From Treponema sp. UBA6367 (GTDB lineage: Bacteria; Spirochaetota; Spirochaetia; Treponematales; Treponemataceae), in NCBI GenBank assembly GCA_002437725.1, contig DJRF01000025.1, positions 217,840-253,605 of the forward strand: 35,766 nt of DNA, given 5' to 3'. Below the pieces are notes generated by a model that searched no databases, had not been told where the DNA came from, and was given only the letters and a program-made list of their open reading frames with translations. The position numbers and the translations under genes were made by a program. This document shows, one piece after another, positions 16,479 to 23,122 of the stretch (position 1 is the stretch's first letter; each line of letters opens with the position of its first letter).

Positions 16479-16495
16479 CTTAAAAATCCTTAAAA

Positions 16496-17080
16496 CTAAC
16501 TTTTTTCAATATCTCCAGAAATATCGTCAACAACTTCTACGCCTTCTTGAATTATAGGTCGATTTTTGTAACCGTATATTATGTATACAGCTCCAAAAAG
16601 AAGAGTTGCGATTCCTATAATTCTTATAACTAAAGTCCCAACTTTTGCAGCAATAATAAACAAAACTACGGCGCCTATTAAAGAAATTACAGATTCCTGT
16701 ATAAACTTCTTGCGCTCTATTCCTGTGTCACGCATTTTTGCGGAAGCAAACAGCTGCAAAACAGTTGCCACAATAAGATAAACTGCAAAAATTCTTATCA
16801 TGATTTTACAGATTTCAAAAACTGTTTTTGACCAGATAATAGGAAAGAAAAAGGCTGAAAGACCAATTACAATGCTTATCATACCACGAATTATTATCGC
16901 ATACTGAAAAGAAGAGTTAGGCAAAAGTTTTCTTGTGTACACTAAATTATAAACTCCATTTGCAACACCTTCGATTCCTAAAAGAGCGATTATCACGTTT
17001 GTGCAAAACTTAGGGGCAAAAAGCATGCAAATACCTATAGCCGAAAATAAAATGCCATAAAACAGATTTTTTTTATCCAT
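16496..17080 (-). CDS. HdeD/DUF308 family membrane protein
   Basis: This 194-residue integral membrane protein has about six transmembrane helices arranged as repeated hairpins with glycine-rich GI.....P turns (GIEGVANGVYNLV, IGLSAFFFPI). That pattern is typical of the HdeD/DUF308 family. The acidic C-terminal tail is cytoplasmic by prediction. HdeD in E. coli is linked to acid resistance, but most family members have no known role. AAGG lies near the start at 17080. It heads a minus-strand cluster with the ThyX-like and zinc-ribbon genes. Confidence 0.8.
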   Translation of the reverse strand: MDKKNLFYGILFSAIGICMLFAPKFCTNVIIALLGIEGVANGVYNLVYTRKLLPNSSFQYAIIIRGMISIVIGLSAFFFPIIWSKTVFEICKIMIRIFAVYLIVATVLQLFASAKMRDTGIERKKFIQESVISLIGAVVLFIIAAKVGTLVIRIIGIATLLFGAVYIIYGYKNRPIIQEGVEVVDDISGDIEKS

Positions 17081-17121
17081 GAGATACCTTATCCTTTTTG
17101 TTTTTTAGAGAGAACTGAATA

Positions 17122-17196
17122 TACCAAAAGTTAAGTTTAAAAACGAACAAAAGCGTAAGCGAATTTCCACAATTTATAAAAACTCGACTTTTGGCA
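17122..17196. repeat. Palindromic intergenic repeat, copy 3
   Basis: The arms at 17124-17138 (CCAAAAGTTAAGTTT) and 17180-17194 (AAACTCGACTTTTGG) pair except at the two bases TA versus CG. The core is AAAGCGTAAGCGAATTT with CACAATTTATAAAA, matching copies 2 and 5. It lies between the HdeD-like start and the tRNA promoter. Confidence 0.8.
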
Positions 17197-17261
17197 TATT
17201 CAACTTTATATAAAGTATAATGTTTTTTTTTCTTAAATTCTACATTTTTTTTATAGTTATC

Positions 17262-17290
17262 TTGACATAGTTGTTTTGTTTTGATATTCT
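17262..17290 (+). promoter_or_regulatory. tRNA operon promoter (TTGACA-17-TATTCT)
   Basis: A perfect TTGACA (17262-17267) and TATTCT (17285-17290) are 17 bases apart, with TGA just before the -10. Transcription would begin near 17297, about 8 bases before the first tRNA. Confidence 0.85.
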
Positions 17291-17304
17291 ACTAATACAT
17301 TTTT

Positions 17305-17390
17305 GGAGCGATACCAAAGCGGTCGTACTGGGGCGGTCTTGAAAACCGTTGATCTTCACGGGTCCGGGGGTTCGAATCCCTCTCGCTCCG
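17305..17390 (+). tRNA. tRNA-Ser (anticodon TGA)
   Basis: The acceptor arm GGAGCGA pairs with TCGCTCC and the discriminator is G. The anticodon loop CTTGAAA gives anticodon TGA, and a long variable arm is present as in class II tRNAs. The T loop is TTCGAAT. It is the first of three tRNAs in one unit. CCA is not encoded. Confidence 0.93.
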
Positions 17391-17397
17391 ATTAGCT

Positions 17398-17482
17398 GGA
17401 GGTGTGGTAGAGCGGTAATACAACGGATTGCTAATCCGTCAGTTCCGAAAGGGCTGGGCAGGTTCAACTCCTGTCGCCTCCG
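17398..17482 (+). tRNA. tRNA-Ser (anticodon GCT)
   Basis: The acceptor GGAGGTG pairs with CGCCTCC and the discriminator is G. The anticodon loop TTGCTAA gives anticodon GCT for AGC/AGT codons. The long variable arm (CAGTTCCGAAAGGGCTG) is class II. The T loop is TTCAACT. It starts 7 bases after the first tRNA-Ser. Confidence 0.93.
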
Positions 17483-17519
17483 AATACCCGACAGCTTTAG
17501 CTGTTTATGCATAATGCAT

Positions 17520-17594
17520 GAGATTGTAGCTCAGCTGGATTAGAGCACCACCCTGCGGAGGTGGGGGTCGCACGTTCGAATCGTGTCAGTCTCA
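17520..17594 (+). tRNA. tRNA-Arg (anticodon GCG)
   Basis: The acceptor GAGATTG pairs with CAGTCTC and the discriminator is A. The D arm is GCTC/GAGC with A20, an arginine identity base. The anticodon arm is CCACC-CTGCGGA-GGTGG, giving anticodon GCG. In most bacteria CGC/CGT are read by an ACG anticodon modified to inosine, so the unmodified-type GCG is notable. Confidence 0.9.
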
Positions 17595-17597
17595 AAA

Positions 17598-17623
17598 ACT
17601 CGTCACGATGGCGAGTTTTTTTT
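17598..17623 (+). terminator. Terminator of the tRNA operon
   Basis: ACTCGTC (17598-17604) pairs with GGCGAGT (17610-17616), with one G-T pair and a 5-base loop, followed directly by a run of T. Confidence 0.85.
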
Positions 17624-17639
17624 ATTTAACAGCAAATCA

Positions 17640-17668
17640 TTTACAATCTTTATAAAAACTGTTATATT
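17640..17668 (+). promoter_or_regulatory. Promoter of the Phe leader peptide and pheA (TTTACA-17-TATATT)
   Basis: TTTACA (17640-17645) and TATATT (17663-17668) lie 17 bases apart. The -10 ends 9 bases before the ATG of the short Phe-rich frame, so that peptide would be translated from the extreme 5' end of the transcript. Confidence 0.65.
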
Positions 17669-17677
17669 TTATTCACA

Positions 17678-17761
17678 ATGCAGAAAAATATTTCTTCTCT
17701 AAAAATTCAAATCTTTTTAATCTATTTTCCTACTTTATTCTTCGCCTTTTGGCGAGCGTAG
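17678..17761 (+). CDS. Candidate Phe-rich leader peptide of pheA
   Basis: This 27-codon frame ends in LIYFPTLFFAFWRA and has five phenylalanines, three of them in the last seven codons before Trp-Arg-Ala. That composition, immediately downstream of a good promoter and upstream of prephenate dehydratase, recalls the E. coli pheL attenuator peptide. The Phe codons overlap a short GC-rich hairpin (17741-17756) followed by a T-rich stretch. The arrangement differs from enteric attenuators and no antiterminator is obvious. A chance AT-rich frame remains possible, because Phe codons are common in such DNA. Confidence 0.5.
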   Translation: MQKNISSLKIQIFLIYFPTLFFAFWRA

Positions 17762-17771
17762 TTTATTTTTT
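17741..17771 (+). terminator. Possible attenuator hairpin in the pheA leader
   Basis: TTCGCC-TTTT-GGCGAG forms a 6-bp stem (one T-G pair), with a T-rich tract starting about 8 bases after it. It overlaps the last Phe codons of the leader frame, so a stalled ribosome would mask it. The stem is short and the T-run is offset, so the call is tentative. Confidence 0.35.
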
Positions 17772-17818
17772 GTGCAGAAGTTAAAAGCTTGCACGGTAAC
17801 CTGAAAAATACATATAGC

Positions 17819-17879
17819 CAAGGTACGCTTACGCCAGACCTTGACTCAGACGTTTTTAAGGTTTGTATAAGCCTTAAAT
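17819..17879 (+). repeat. Second dispersed repeat (CAAGGT hairpin), copy 1
   Basis: CAAGGT-ACGCTTACGC...-ACCTTG forms a hairpin, followed by a T-run and AAGG...CCTTAAAT. The same unit recurs at 31880-31942. Here it lies in the pheA leader, between the leader peptide and pheA. Confidence 0.7.
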
Positions 17880-17906
17880 CAAATCTTTTAGAATATGGAA
17901 AGTCTT

Positions 17907-18767
17907 ATGAAATCTGAAATAAATTTAGAAATTTGCGCATACAGCGGAAAACGTGGAGCTTACGCCCAGCTTGCGGTAGATAAATATTTCAATAAAAAAG
18001 TAAAATCCTTAGCTGTTGACAGCTTCAAAAGCATATTTGAAAGCGTAGAGAAAGGTTGTGCTCAATACGGAATGGTCCCTATAGAAAACAGCACGGCTGG
18101 AAGTGTTTACGAAAACTACGACAATTTTACAATATTCAAAAATGTGCATATCATAGGAACAACAACGCTTAAAATTGAACATTCGCTTTTAGCTTGCAAA
18201 GACGCTTCTATTGAAACTATAAAAAACGTGTATTCGCATCCGCAAGCACTTTGCCAGTGTTCAAACTTTTTAGAGCAGCACAAAGATTGGGCGCAGACCG
18301 ACACAGTTTCTACCGCAACGGCGGCAAGTATTGTAAGTTCAAAAAAATCAATCGATTGCGCTGCTATTGCAGATGCAGGAAATGCTGAAATTTATGGCTT
18401 AAAAGTCCTAAAAAGTTCCATTCAAAACAATGAAGATAATTTTACAAGATTTGTAGTCATTGCAAATAAGCCCCGAACAGATTTTCCAAAAGGAAAACTA
18501 GTTGCTTCTTTAAGTTTTTGCACAGAAAACAAACCTGGCGCTTTATATGAATGTTTAGGAATCATAAAAAACTGCCACTTAAACCTTACACGCCTTGAAT
18601 CACGGCCAATTCCGCAAAAACCATGGACTTATAGATTTTTTACAGATGCAATATTAGAAGAGCAAATTGAAAATCCAACGGAATACATTGCAAGTTTCTT
18701 AAAAAAAATGAAAGATTCCGCATCTGACATAAAACTCTTAGGACTATATCCAGAATCAGAAAGTTAA
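17907..18767 (+). CDS. pheA: Prephenate dehydratase
   Basis: This stand-alone prephenate dehydratase with a C-terminal ACT domain converts prephenate to phenylpyruvate, the committed step of phenylalanine synthesis. The catalytic half shows YSGKRGAYAQLA at the N-terminus, GMVPIENSTAGSVYE, HPQALCQC and the NFTRF block with the conserved Thr-Arg-Phe. The ACT domain has KPGALYE and ESRPIP, the motifs that bind phenylalanine for feedback inhibition. No chorismate mutase domain is fused. The start at 17907 (286 residues) is preferred because GGAAAG lies 4 bases upstream; an in-frame ATG at 17895 would add four residues. The Phe-rich leader and the hairpin repeat upstream suggest leader-based control. 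Confidence 0.93.
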   Translation: MKSEINLEICAYSGKRGAYAQLAVDKYFNKKVKSLAVDSFKSIFESVEKGCAQYGMVPIENSTAGSVYENYDNFTIFKNVHIIGTTTLKIEHSLLACKDASIETIKNVYSHPQALCQCSNFLEQHKDWAQTDTVSTATAASIVSSKKSIDCAAIADAGNAEIYGLKVLKSSIQNNEDNFTRFVVIANKPRTDFPKGKLVASLSFCTENKPGALYECLGIIKNCHLNLTRLESRPIPQKPWTYRFFTDAILEEQIENPTEYIASFLKKMKDSASDIKLLGLYPESES

Positions 18768-18817
18768 TGGAGCGGAAGCCGGGTTTTAAGGCAAACTAAT
18801 AAAAGCGGTAAAAGCGT

Positions 18818-20146
18818 TTAAGAACTGTACCTGAACGCTCTGTCTGTAAGGATTCTAGCCGCAACCAAACCGAGCGGCAACGAAACTGTAATTAAAAGGG
18901 CGGCTGCTAACCAAGAGGCAGATTCAGAAAGCATCATTCCGCCTAGATTATAAATTCCTTTATAGATGTAAAGACCTGGAACCATTATTACAATAGAAGG
19001 AATTGTTATAGAAATACGAGGATAACCTACCCTTCTTTTTAAGAGAGAAGCTAAAAGACCTGCTACAAAAGCTCCGCAAAAAGCTGCCAATGCCGGCGGA
19101 AAACTGCAAAAGTCCACAAGCTCCAAACGCAGAGTATTTGCCGCAGAACCTATGCAAGCCGCTGTAAGCGCCATCTTTACAGAACTGTTAAACATTATAG
19201 AAAAACCAAAAACGCCGCAGAAGCTTGCAATAAGCCTGAATAAAAAAACTTGCAAACCAGAAAATCCTAATGGAGCAAACGGCAAGGGTTTTAATCCCAG
19301 AACTAATGCCATAATCCAAGCGGAAAGCGTTGCTGCCAAAACTATTATAATTGCATAAGTCAAGCGCTCTAATCCAGAGCGCAAATCAAGTTTTGCAAGG
19401 TCAATTCCAGAAGTTATAAATGGAAAGCCTGGAATTATAAAAAGCATTGAACAAATGTACCCTGCTTGATGAACTGCATCCAATCCAAAAGCTAAACTGC
19501 AAATCTTAAAAAGAACAGCGTATACAAGGCAGGCTGCCATTACGGAGATAGAAACGTTCATTACCAGCGTGTAATGTTTTTTTATTAATTTTGAGCGAAC
19601 AAAATTTCCTATGCCAGCGCCAGCAAATGCAAATAGCATTTCCCAAAAACCTCCTCCAAGGAGAAAAGTAAATGCGCAGCAAGCCAATGCCGAGGCAAAT
19701 CCTAAAACCACAGAAGGATAAAGGGAACTTATTTTGTCAAATTCGTCAAACTTTTGGTGAATAGTTGAAACTGTAAAATTAGAACTCTCTTTTGGAAATC
19801 TTTTTATAAATTGTTCGAGGCGGTAGAGCTTAAATGTATTTATTCCAGTTTTTGAAAGATTATAAGACTGCGAAATGCATTCAGAACCGTCTGAACAGTT
19901 AAAATTCAAGGCCATCAGACCAATGTCAACCGTACAAGTAAGTCCTAAGGTCTTTGCAACTCTGTTCATGGAATTTCTAACTCGCCATGCGCCTGTTCCG
20001 CAAGACAAAAGCTCAAGACCGACTCTACCAACAATCATGGTTCGCTCTGCTAAAGTTGCATTTTTTATTTGCACATTGCTATCGTGCTGAGCGTGTTCCT
20101 TCCAAGGAATGTCTAATCTATTTTTTTCAACCGCTTTTTTTGCCAT
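18818..20146 (-). CDS. ThrE-type threonine/serine exporter, fused two-domain form
   Basis: This 442-residue membrane protein carries both halves of the ThrE superfamily in one chain (the separate YjjP- and YjjB-type units of other bacteria). Residues from about 30 to 150 form the soluble ThrE start, with RVGLELLSCGTGAWRVRNSM. About ten transmembrane helices follow, ending in the second half with IVIMVPGLYIYKGIYNLGG. Family members export threonine, serine or small dicarboxylates, so the substrate here is inference. The start at 20146 has no clear ribosome binding site; a -10 lies 9 bases upstream. It is divergent from bioY, with a shared inverted repeat between them. Confidence 0.85.
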   Translation of the reverse strand: MAKKAVEKNRLDIPWKEHAQHDSNVQIKNATLAERTMIVGRVGLELLSCGTGAWRVRNSMNRVAKTLGLTCTVDIGLMALNFNCSDGSECISQSYNLSKTGINTFKLYRLEQFIKRFPKESSNFTVSTIHQKFDEFDKISSLYPSVVLGFASALACCAFTFLLGGGFWEMLFAFAGAGIGNFVRSKLIKKHYTLVMNVSISVMAACLVYAVLFKICSLAFGLDAVHQAGYICSMLFIIPGFPFITSGIDLAKLDLRSGLERLTYAIIIVLAATLSAWIMALVLGLKPLPFAPLGFSGLQVFLFRLIASFCGVFGFSIMFNSSVKMALTAACIGSAANTLRLELVDFCSFPPALAAFCGAFVAGLLASLLKRRVGYPRISITIPSIVIMVPGLYIYKGIYNLGGMMLSESASWLAAALLITVSLPLGLVAARILTDRAFRYSS

Positions 20147-20155
20147 AATAAAATT

Positions 20156-20184
20156 ACTCTAGCATTTTTTGCGCAGTTTTACAA
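20156..20184 (-). promoter_or_regulatory. Promoter of the ThrE-type gene (TTGTAA-17-TAGAGT)
   Basis: On the minus strand, TTGTAA (20179-20184) and TAGAGT (20156-20161) are 17 bases apart. Nine bases separate the -10 from the ATG at 20146 and there is no ribosome binding site. Confidence 0.6.
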
Positions 20185-20208
20185 ATGCACTTAGATGCAA
20201 AAAGCTAG
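20159..20208. promoter_or_regulatory. Inverted repeat between the divergent thrE-type and bioY genes
   Basis: CTAGCATTTTTTGC (20159-20172) and GCAAAAAGCTAG (20197-20208) are inverted copies with one extra region of bases and a 24-base gap. They overlap the ThrE-type promoter and abut the bioY -35. This could be a looped operator or a hairpin. It does not resemble the enteric BirA operator. Confidence 0.45.
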
Positions 20209-20209
20209 A

Positions 20210-20238
20210 TTGACTTTAGCTTTACAAAATGATACTTT
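20210..20238 (+). promoter_or_regulatory. bioY promoter (TTGACT-17-TACTTT, extended -10)
   Basis: TTGACT (20210-20215) is a good -35. The -10 TACTTT is weak but sits at the right 17-base spacing and is preceded by TGA. It ends 8 bases before the ATG at 20247, matching the pattern of other genes here. Confidence 0.5.
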
Positions 20239-20246
20239 TTGTCATT

Positions 20247-20804
20247 ATGAACAACTCTTTAAGCAAAAAATTAATTTTCGCAGCACTTTTTGCAGCCTTT
20301 ATTTGCGCTGGCTGTTTTATACAGATTCCTTTAGGAGCAGGAGTCCCAATTGTTATACAAGACATGATGGCCATGCTAGCAGGTCTTGTACTAGGTCCTG
20401 TCTGGGGTTCTCTATCAGTTTTAATCTTTCTTATTGCGGGTTGCGCCGGCATACCTGTTTTTAGCGGAAAAGCCGGTATTCAAATAATTCTACATGGACC
20501 TACCGGCGGATTTCTAATAGGTTACCTTGCAGCAGCATTTATAGGCGGTCTAATAGTCTATCTTACTTGCAAAAAAGATGCTGAAAAAAAAGCCTGGATA
20601 TGGATTTGGACCGGCATTGCTGCAATTGCTGCAACAATAGTTGTTTTTATACTTGGCATTATAGGATTTCATAGAATTATTCCAGACAAACCAATGGATC
20701 AAGTTTTAAAAGCCGTTCTAATTCCTTTTATTCCAGGAAATCTTTTAAAGCTTGCAATTATGATTCCGCTTTCTGTAAAACTTAGGAAAGTCATAGGATT
20801 TTAA
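20247..20804 (+). CDS. bioY: Biotin ECF transporter substrate-binding protein BioY
   Basis: This 185-residue membrane S component binds and imports biotin. About six transmembrane helices hold the family's conserved blocks: IQIPLGAGVPIVIQDMMAMLAG, GCAGIPVFSGKAGIQIILHGPTGGFLIGY and the IPGNLLK end. The ATG at 20247 is preferred over one at 20229 because the frame then starts like other BioY proteins and fits the promoter spacing. It is followed by an ATPase and a T component, so the transporter is a complete dedicated system. No biotin synthesis genes are in the window; dependence on imported biotin is inference. Confidence 0.94.
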   Translation: MNNSLSKKLIFAALFAAFICAGCFIQIPLGAGVPIVIQDMMAMLAGLVLGPVWGSLSVLIFLIAGCAGIPVFSGKAGIQIILHGPTGGFLIGYLAAAFIGGLIVYLTCKKDAEKKAWIWIWTGIAAIAATIVVFILGIIGFHRIIPDKPMDQVLKAVLIPFIPGNLLKLAIMIPLSVKLRKVIGF

Positions 20805-20826
20805 CAAGCGCGACAAGTTGAAAAAA

Positions 20827-21573
20827 ATGCTTAAAACTGAAAATATAGAGATGGAAAACCAAATTCTTTTAGTTCAAAATATATGCAAATCGTTTGAAAA
20901 AAAACAGGCGCTTTGCGATGTTTCTTTTTCCTTAAAGAAAGGTTCATTTACAGTTATTGCAGGACCTAATGGCAGCGGAAAAAGCGTGCTTATGTCGTTA
21001 ATTGCAGGGCTAGACGAACCTGACTCTGGAAAAATAATTTCAAAGCCAGCGGGGTTGGTTTTTCAAGATGCAGATGCTCAGATTTTAGGCGAAACACCTT
21101 TAGAAGATATTGCATTTAGCCTTAGAAATCTTGGGCTTTCAAAAAAAGAGCGAAAAATCGAAGCTGAAAAAGCTTTAGCAGAAATGAGCCTTCTTGAAAA
21201 AAAAAATCTTCCGTCGCGTTCATTAAGCGGAGGTGAAAAAAGGCGTTTAGCCGTAGCAGGAATTCTCGCATTGAAACGAGATTTTTTTATATTTGACGAG
21301 CCTTTTGCGAACCTAGATTTTCCAGGTGTCAGCCAAGTTTGCAATATCTTAAAAAAACTAAAATCAGAAGGCAAAACTGTAATCGTTCTTACGCACGAAC
21401 TTGAAAAAATTCTTGCTCTAGCGGATAATTTTATAATTCTAAGCAAAGGAAAAATTGTTTTTAACGGAACAGTGAACGACGGTCTAAGCAAAAACCTTGA
21501 AGACTTCGGAATAAAAAATCCATTTCAAAAATACACAGAAATTCAGGACTTGTTTTGGGGTTCTAAAGAATAA
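20827..21573 (+). CDS. bioM: Biotin ECF transporter ATPase (BioM/CbiO-type)
   Basis: This ABC ATPase of about 248 residues energises biotin uptake with BioY and BioN. It shows Walker A GPNGSGKS (about 46-53), Q-loop FQDADAQ, signature LSGGEKRR, Walker B FIFDEP and the switch histidine in LTHEL. The Q-loop with DADAQ is typical of ECF-type ATPases. The start is uncertain: a TTG at 20818, and ATGs at 20827 and 20851, are all in frame and none has a clear ribosome binding site. It begins shortly after bioY and ends 1 base before bioN. Confidence 0.92.
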   Translation: MLKTENIEMENQILLVQNICKSFEKKQALCDVSFSLKKGSFTVIAGPNGSGKSVLMSLIAGLDEPDSGKIISKPAGLVFQDADAQILGETPLEDIAFSLRNLGLSKKERKIEAEKALAEMSLLEKKNLPSRSLSGGEKRRLAVAGILALKRDFFIFDEPFANLDFPGVSQVCNILKKLKSEGKTVIVLTHELEKILALADNFIILSKGKIVFNGTVNDGLSKNLEDFGIKNPFQKYTEIQDLFWGSKE

Positions 21574-21574
21574 G

Positions 21575-22228
21575 ATGAAAAAAATCCCTGCCATATTAAA
21601 ATTTATTCTTCTTGCGCTAATAACATTCAGAGTCTTCAGCAACTCGACATACGCAACTTCATGCGAATGGTTAATTTGGCTAAGAGTTACGATATACGTC
21701 GCTTTTGCAGCAGCGGCTTTTTTTTCGGCAAAAATACCTTTTAAAAACTTAAAAAAGCTTTCATTTATTGTTATATGGGGGCTTTGCATTTTAGTTTTAG
21801 CGCTGATTCCAAACTCTTCGCAAGATTTATTAAACTATCGAATAAACGAAAAACTGCTTTTAAAAAATTTGCTATACGTTTACAGACTTTTCGCAACAAC
21901 TTTTTCTGCTCTAGTTGTATTTGAAACCACTTCTAATCTTGAAATTTTTGACGCTTTTGAAGACATTGAAAATGTAATTGCAAAAATCTTTCCTCCGATA
22001 AAAAAAATAAGGATTTCCCAAGTCATTGCTGTAACAATTATTTTTATTCCCGCAATTTTTAACTCGTGGGAAAAAATCAAATTTTCAGCCAAAGCCCGCA
22101 TCTCAAAAGAAAAAAAAATCCGCTTAAAAAATTCTATTATCAACGCGATTTCTGAGTTTTACGCGCTTTTTTTATACATGGTTCAGTATGCGGAAAATAC
22201 TAGAAAAGCAATTGAAAACAGAAGATAA
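21575..22228 (+). CDS. bioN: Biotin ECF transporter transmembrane protein (BioN/EcfT-type)
   Basis: This 217-residue T component has four to five membrane helices, followed by a cytoplasmic coupling segment holding AKARIS near residue 171, a relative of the EcfT A-x-ARG coupling motif. It links BioY to the ATPase. The ATG follows the ATPase stop after one base, so translation is coupled. Its 3' end contains the promoter of the next gene. Confidence 0.85.
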   Translation: MKKIPAILKFILLALITFRVFSNSTYATSCEWLIWLRVTIYVAFAAAAFFSAKIPFKNLKKLSFIVIWGLCILVLALIPNSSQDLLNYRINEKLLLKNLLYVYRLFATTFSALVVFETTSNLEIFDAFEDIENVIAKIFPPIKKIRISQVIAVTIIFIPAIFNSWEKIKFSAKARISKEKKIRLKNSIINAISEFYALFLYMVQYAENTRKAIENRR

Positions 22229-22240
22229 CTGCTTTATACT
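22212..22240 (+). promoter_or_regulatory. dCMP deaminase promoter (TTGAAA-17-TATACT)
   Basis: TTGAAA (22212-22217) and TATACT (22235-22240) are 17 bases apart. Exactly 6 bases lie between the -10 and the ATG at 22247. The -35 is inside the end of bioN. The transcript should be leaderless. Confidence 0.75.
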
Positions 22241-22246
22241 GAAAAT

Positions 22247-22732
22247 ATGACAGATAAGCGAAAAGACTATATTTCCTGGGACGAATATTTTATGGGAGTT
22301 GCAGCTCTTTCCGGCATGCGTTCCAAAGATCCTAATTCACAAGTGGGAGCTTGCATTGTAAGCAACGACAACAAAATTCTTTCGATGGGATACAATGGGC
22401 TTCCCCGCGGTTGCTCTGATGACAATTTTCCATGGGCACGCGAGGGGCAAATGCTAGAAACAAAGTATCCGTTCGTAGTTCACAGTGAATTAAACGCCAT
22501 TTTAAACTATAGGGGCGGCTCTTTAGAAAACACTAAGATTTACGTAACGCTCTTTCCTTGCAATGAATGTGCAAAAGCCATAATTCAGGCTGGAATAAAA
22601 ACGGTTGTTTACGACAGCGACAAATATGATGGAACGCCTGCAAACCAGGCTTCTAAAAGGCTTTTAACAGAAGCCGGCATCGAATGCGTCGCATACAGAC
22701 ATTCTGGAAGAAAAATAGAAATAGATTTATAA
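22247..22732 (+). CDS. Deoxycytidylate (dCMP) deaminase
   Basis: This 161-residue zinc enzyme converts dCMP to dUMP, feeding thymidylate synthesis. H79-S-E81 supplies a zinc ligand and the catalytic glutamate, and P104-C105-x2-C108 supplies the other ligands. The N-terminal WDEYFMGVA...RSKDPNSQVGA block is the dCMP deaminase/ComEB hallmark. The GYNGLPRGCSDD segment fits the nucleotide site. Length is normal. It has no ribosome binding site, and its promoter predicts a leaderless mRNA. The SRP RNA gene follows. Confidence 0.93.
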   Translation: MTDKRKDYISWDEYFMGVAALSGMRSKDPNSQVGACIVSNDNKILSMGYNGLPRGCSDDNFPWAREGQMLETKYPFVVHSELNAILNYRGGSLENTKIYVTLFPCNECAKAIIQAGIKTVVYDSDKYDGTPANQASKRLLTEAGIECVAYRHSGRKIEIDL

Positions 22733-22749
22733 CAGAATTTCTGTATGTA

Positions 22750-22778
22750 TTGAAGAAAAACAAATTACATGATATACT
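22750..22778 (+). promoter_or_regulatory. SRP RNA promoter (TTGAAG-17-TATACT)
   Basis: TTGAAG (22750-22755) and TATACT (22773-22778) are 17 bases apart, with TGA before the -10. Transcription would start at about 22785, at the 5' end of the RNA. Confidence 0.75.
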
Positions 22779-22785
22779 AGAATAA

Positions 22786-22913
22786 AGAGTCCTTGAATGA
22801 GTCCAGATGCCTTTCAAGATTTCCTTTCAAAACTCCGCCAGGTTCGGAAGAAAGCAACGGTATGAATGTGGGTCTGTGCTTAGGATTATCTGGGCTCTTT
22901 CAAGGACTTTTTT
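22786..22913 (+). ncRNA. ffs: Signal recognition particle RNA (4.5S, small bacterial type)
   Basis: The invariant SRP domain IV is present at about 22837-22860: CCGCCAGGTTCGGAAGAAAG, then CAACGG, with the GGAA tetraloop and the asymmetric loop bases. The 5' end (AGTCCTTGAA) pairs with the 3' end (TTTCAAGGACT), closing a rod of about 120 bases that runs into a T-run terminator. It has its own strong promoter. The RNA binds Ffh to target membrane proteins. Confidence 0.93.
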
Positions 22914-22920
22914 ATTTAAC

Positions 22921-23118
22921 CTAAACTTCAAGTTTTCAGAAAAACAAACGAAAGCGTAAGCTAAGTTGCAATTTGTGAAGATTTTGTGCGATAAGACCAG
23001 TTAAGGTTGCATAGCAACCCAAATCAACCCAAACGAAGTGCGAGTACAACCATCGGTAACAAATTGTAAATTCGTTGAGAGCGTTTTTTCACAATTTATA
23101 AAAAACTCGAAGTTTGGA
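22921..23118. repeat. Palindromic intergenic repeat, copy 4 (expanded)
   Basis: The outer arms AAACTTCAAGTTTT (22923-22936) and AAAACTCGAAGTTT (23102-23115) match the family with one mismatch. The inside is about twice the usual length because another repeat (22984-23047) lies within it, flanked by TTGCAATTTGT and ACAAATTGT in inverted order. It fills the gap between the SRP RNA and the pyrC stop. Confidence 0.8.
22984..23047 (+). repeat. Dispersed repeat, copy 2 (nested)
   Basis: This is nearly identical to positions 1-66 of the window, including the GGTTGCATAGCAACC hairpin. It sits inside the expanded palindromic element. Confidence 0.7.
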
Positions 23119-23122
23119 CTAA

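Noticed and set aside
17762..17894. T-box riboswitch before pheA
   Set aside because: No T-box sequence (AGGGTGG-ACCGCG type) and no specifier-loop architecture could be found.
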